From a virus, in IMG/VR virus record IMGVR_UViG_3300035195_000286, positions 1-21,236 of that record: 21,236 nucleotides of DNA, one strand, 5' to 3'. The notes beneath the pieces were generated by a model that ran no database searches, had not been told where the DNA came from, and saw only the letters and a list, made by a program, of their open reading frames with translations. Positions 19,495-21,236 of this stretch are shown here, one piece after another. Made by a program: the position numbers and the translations under genes. Position 1 is the first letter of the stretch. Every line of letters starts with the position of its first letter.

Positions 19495-20217
19495 TTATTG
19501 AGTAACTCTTTCTTTTCTAGCTGATCCGTCGTAGTCAGCACATACTAAACCACGTCTTGTAAGCATTGTTTTCACGCCTCTTACAGTTTTACCGATTGAG
19601 TCGGCGATAGCGTCGACAGTCATGCCGTCGATTTCCATGTCAGCTAAAGGGTCTGCTTTGCCTGAACCTTTAGTTTCTTTCTGCTTAGGGATAGCGTTAA
19701 TTTCGCCAGCTCTTAGCAAAGAAAGTGCTTTACCTCTGATAGAGTTTACACTCTTTCCTAGGCTTTCAGCAATCTCTTCAATGAAAGATCCACCGTTGAC
19801 CATCTCAACAAATGTTCCTTCTTCAGCTTCAGAATAAGTCTTAACTGACTCAACTTTAGGAGCAGGTTTAACATGCTCTGTAAGTTGCATTGAAAGGATT
19901 TTGCCTTGAATTGATTTAGCAGAAAAGTTTCCGCCTTCAAAATTCGAAGCGATTTCAGCGTATGTGTAAGAACCTGAGTTATCAGTTACAAATGCTGAAA
20001 GGGTAGCCTCTTGTGCATCACTAAAAGATTTAGTGTTGCTAGATGAAGCCAATTCTACATCATAACCCATTTTTCTCAACTTGCTAGAAACACTTCTTAC
20101 TGAAGTTTCTAAGTCTGTTGCAGCGTTAGCTACAGTAGATTGAGATACTGGGGATTCAGAGCCTACAAAGCTCTCAAGAGATGATGTTCTCTCGTCTGTC
20201 CATTTTGGTAATGCCAT
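19495..20217 (-). CDS. tandem Myb/HTH-like DNA-binding protein, four repeats
   Basis: A 240-residue protein built from four copies of a short helical module. R1 6-54 (WTDERTSSLESFV ... VRSVSSKLRKMGYDV), R2 65-111 (FSDAQEATLSAFV ... AKSIQGKILSM), R3 128-172 (YSEAEEGTFVEMV ... VNSIRGKALSLLRAGEI) and R4 193-228 (DGMTVDAIADSIGKTVRGVKTMLTRRGL). Each has a (W/F/Y)-(S/T)-(D/E)-x-x-E/R start in the first three, and an E-I-A-x-S-x-G-K-(S/T)-V-x-(S/G)-(I/V)-(R/K) recognition-like helix. This recalls SANT/Myb or sigma-like HTH domains, so it probably binds DNA as a regulator or an abundant DNA-organising protein. ATG 20217 has GGAG nine bases upstream. It lies between strong promoter P1 and a terminator, so it should be abundant. 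The fold is inferred from repeat comparison by eye. Confidence 0.7.
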   Translation of the reverse strand: MALPKWTDERTSSLESFVGSESPVSQSTVANAATDLETSVRSVSSKLRKMGYDVELASSSNTKSFSDAQEATLSAFVTDNSGSYTYAEIASNFEGGNFSAKSIQGKILSMQLTEHVKPAPKVESVKTYSEAEEGTFVEMVNGGSFIEEIAESLGKSVNSIRGKALSLLRAGEINAIPKQKETKGSGKADPLADMEIDGMTVDAIADSIGKTVRGVKTMLTRRGLVCADYDGSARKERVTQ

Positions 20218-20221
20218 TTTA

Positions 20222-20977
20222 TTATTCTCCGATTAAATTTAAAATGCTTGTTATTATAATGACACCGCGGTCTTGCGCTGCCTTAGTTTTGGCTGACTCA
20301 ACTCCTGACTCGTTTATTAAATGAGTGCAGTCCTTTGTCAGACTGTTTTTTACGGCATAGCCGTGTTGTTCCAGAACTTCCGCCGCATGAGCCTTGCTGG
20401 GATATGAATTGAGTCTACCACTAATACAGACTGTACCGATTATCTCTCGTTTTACAACTTTAGTTGCAGAAAAAGAGAAAGGAAGTTTTGATTTGTATTT
20501 GTTAGGATAAAATTCTGATTCTAACCATTGCATTAGGTTGCTTGTTGCTTTTGGGCCAATACCCGCTTCAGTACAACTTTTCTCAGATATATCTTCGAGT
20601 GAAGATATAGTCTCGCATAATTTTTGAGAAGCTGACCGACCGAAAAGTGGAATTGAGAAAGCTGGCAATAAAGTTTGCAAATCTACTGATTTTGACTTCT
20701 CAATTTCAATAGCTAATTTTATAGCCAGTCTCTCCGAGCCAAGTCTTAAGGAAATATCCTCAACGGTTAGCTCATACAATTCTGGATAGTCTCCGATATC
20801 CAACTTACTAATGCAAGCTGGGCCGAATCCTTTTATTTTTAAGAGTTTTCCGAAATGCTCCAACTTCTTACTCCATTGTGCTGGACACATCTTGTTTAGG
20901 CAGTAAATTAGGTCGTTGACCCAAGTTACATCACCCTCACAGGAAGGACAAGCAGTTGGCGGTAAAATTTGGCTCAT
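20222..20977 (-). CDS. NAD-dependent DNA ligase C-terminal subunit (Zn finger-HhH-BRCT)
   Basis: A 251-residue protein matching only the C-terminal half of bacterial LigA. A Cys4 zinc finger C10PSC13...C26LNKMC31PAQ is followed by helix-hairpin-helix repeats (about 41-165, e.g. KIKGFGPACISKL and AGIGPKATSNLM) and a BRCT domain (about 172-251: IIGTVCISGRL...AEVLEQHGYAV...KDCTHLINESGVESAKTKAAQDRGVIIIT). The adenylation and OB domains are absent, so it cannot be a ligase alone. Phages such as T5 encode split NAD-ligases as two subunits, and the partner is expected upstream of base 21236; it is not in the window. It is the first gene after P1; ATG 20977 has an AGAGAG element about ten bases upstream. 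It ends four bases before the next gene's ATG. It seals nicks with its partner, or binds DNA ends if no partner exists. Confidence 0.88.
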   Translation of the reverse strand: MSQILPPTACPSCEGDVTWVNDLIYCLNKMCPAQWSKKLEHFGKLLKIKGFGPACISKLDIGDYPELYELTVEDISLRLGSERLAIKLAIEIEKSKSVDLQTLLPAFSIPLFGRSASQKLCETISSLEDISEKSCTEAGIGPKATSNLMQWLESEFYPNKYKSKLPFSFSATKVVKREIIGTVCISGRLNSYPSKAHAAEVLEQHGYAVKNSLTKDCTHLINESGVESAKTKAAQDRGVIIITSILNLIGE

Positions 20978-21012
20978 TTAGATTTTTCTCTCTTTTCTTA
21001 TTTATATTGTAT

Positions 21013-21053
21013 ATTATAGAGGAAATTTAACCTCTTGTCAAGAACTATTTTTT
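21013..21053 (-). promoter_or_regulatory. sigma70-type promoter P1 with conserved upstream box
   Basis: On the minus strand TTGACA (21041-21036) and TATAAT (21018-21013) are spaced by exactly 17 bases, with AAAAAATAGT upstream of the -35 identical to P2. The predicted start is about 21006, giving a leader of about 29 bases before the ligase-subunit ATG. It lies in the 81-base gap between that gene and the 43-residue ORF. It should be a strong early promoter for host RNA polymerase. Confidence 0.9.
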
Positions 21054-21058
21054 GTATC

Positions 21059-21190
21059 CTAACTTTCTTTTTCAGGTTCAAAAATTTCGTCTTCTTCATA
21101 GACATAGGTGTCGGGGCTGTAGTTTCTTTTCAACTGCCACTCAAACCACATGGTTCTGAAATACTTGACTATTTTATTTAAAAAATTCAT
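21059..21190 (-). CDS. 43-residue protein of unknown function
   Basis: A short ORF: a hydrophobic and basic start MNFLNKIVKYFRTMWFEWQLKRN, then an acidic tail DTYVYEEDEIFEPEKES. The first part could be an amphipathic membrane-associated helix. Its ATG overlaps upstream reading frames that end just downstream (TGA in one frame at ATGA, TAA at 21174 in another), which is the usual coupling pattern here. A GAGG lies 12 bases upstream, a poor distance. It ends immediately upstream of promoter P1, so it is the last gene of the preceding operon. The coding call is moderate and the function unknown. Confidence 0.5.
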   Translation of the reverse strand: MNFLNKIVKYFRTMWFEWQLKRNYSPDTYVYEEDEIFEPEKES

Positions 21191-21236
21191 TTTTTCTTAT
21201 ATCCTCGATAATGCGCTGTGCCATTGCTTCGTGCGC
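21174..21236 (-). CDS. C-terminal fragment of a gene entering from the right edge
   Basis: Reading in from the edge, one frame ends AHEAMAQRIIEDIRKNEFFK with a stop at 21174-21176, overlapping the 43-residue ORF by 17 bases. Another frame ends HYRGYKKK with TGA in a 4-base ATGA overlap at 21187. The first looks more protein-like, but 21 codons cannot settle the frame or a function. Confidence 0.35.
   Translation of the reverse strand, partial: AHEAMAQRIIEDIRKNEFFK

Noticed and set aside
19477-19505. Possible plus-strand promoter with TTGACA at 19477
   Set aside because: No -10-like hexamer lies 15-19 bases downstream and no plus-strand gene follows.
1-21236. Plus-strand open frames of 60-180 codons, for example 12984-13535, 15087-15476 and 16187-16543
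   Set aside because: They lie antisense to strongly supported minus-strand genes, have Ser/Cys/Pro-rich low-complexity translations and no recognisable motifs.
1-21236. CRISPR arrays, insertion sequences, tRNA genes or integration sites
   Set aside because: No regularly spaced repeats, transposase, cloverleaf-like sequence or integrase was seen; the only repeated non-coding element is the promoter box.

Overview
The window looks like part of the early (replication and metabolism) region of a lytic tailed phage, probably marine. Almost every base is coding. All recognisable genes lie on the minus strand, so the story reads from right (21236) to left (1). The DNA is AT-rich, most genes abut or overlap (many ATGA or TGATG junctions), and no structural, packaging, lysis, integrase, tRNA or rRNA gene is visible. 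Host and phage genus cannot be fixed from the sequence. The mix of T4/T5-like replication genes with auxiliary metabolic genes is typical of marine phages.

Right part (21236-15107): a gene tail at the window edge, a 43-residue ORF, then a very strong sigma70-type promoter (21013-21041). It drives the zinc-finger/HhH/BRCT half of a split NAD-dependent DNA ligase and a 240-residue protein made of four tandem Myb/HTH-like modules. A hairpin terminator (about 19446-19470) follows, then a DnaB-like helicase, two ParB-fold-like or unknown proteins, a cupin, two small unknowns, and a second promoter of the same type in front of a primase. Middle right (15114-12180): a probable PD-(D/E)XK nuclease, a family A DNA polymerase with proofreading domain, and a 50-residue membrane protein.

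Middle left (12160-6947) is the most unusual part. It is a tightly packed non-replicative cassette: an SDR-type dehydrogenase, a QueC-like PP-loop ATPase, a 2OG-Fe(II) oxygenase-like protein, a LuxI/FeeM-like acyltransferase of GNAT fold, an unknown conserved-looking protein, a glutaredoxin, a small beta-rich protein and a glutamine-dependent asparagine synthetase-like enzyme. Further left (6950-1) recombination and repair genes return: a UvsW-like helicase, the third promoter of the family, a small unknown, a gp32-like ssDNA-binding protein, a 2-Cys peroxiredoxin, SbcD- and SbcC-like subunits (gp47/gp46 type), an acyl carrier protein, a Holliday-junction-resolvase-like nuclease and a 5'-3' exonuclease cut by the left edge.

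Together these give a nearly complete replisome (polymerase, primase, helicase, SSB, exonuclease, ligase half) and a recombination module, with a small biosynthetic set embedded. The best candidate for something undescribed is the pairing of a phage acyl carrier protein with a LuxI/FeeM-like acyltransferase and tailoring enzymes (amide synthetase, oxygenase, dehydrogenase), which could make an acylated small molecule or signal. This is a hypothesis from motifs and gene order, not a demonstrated pathway.
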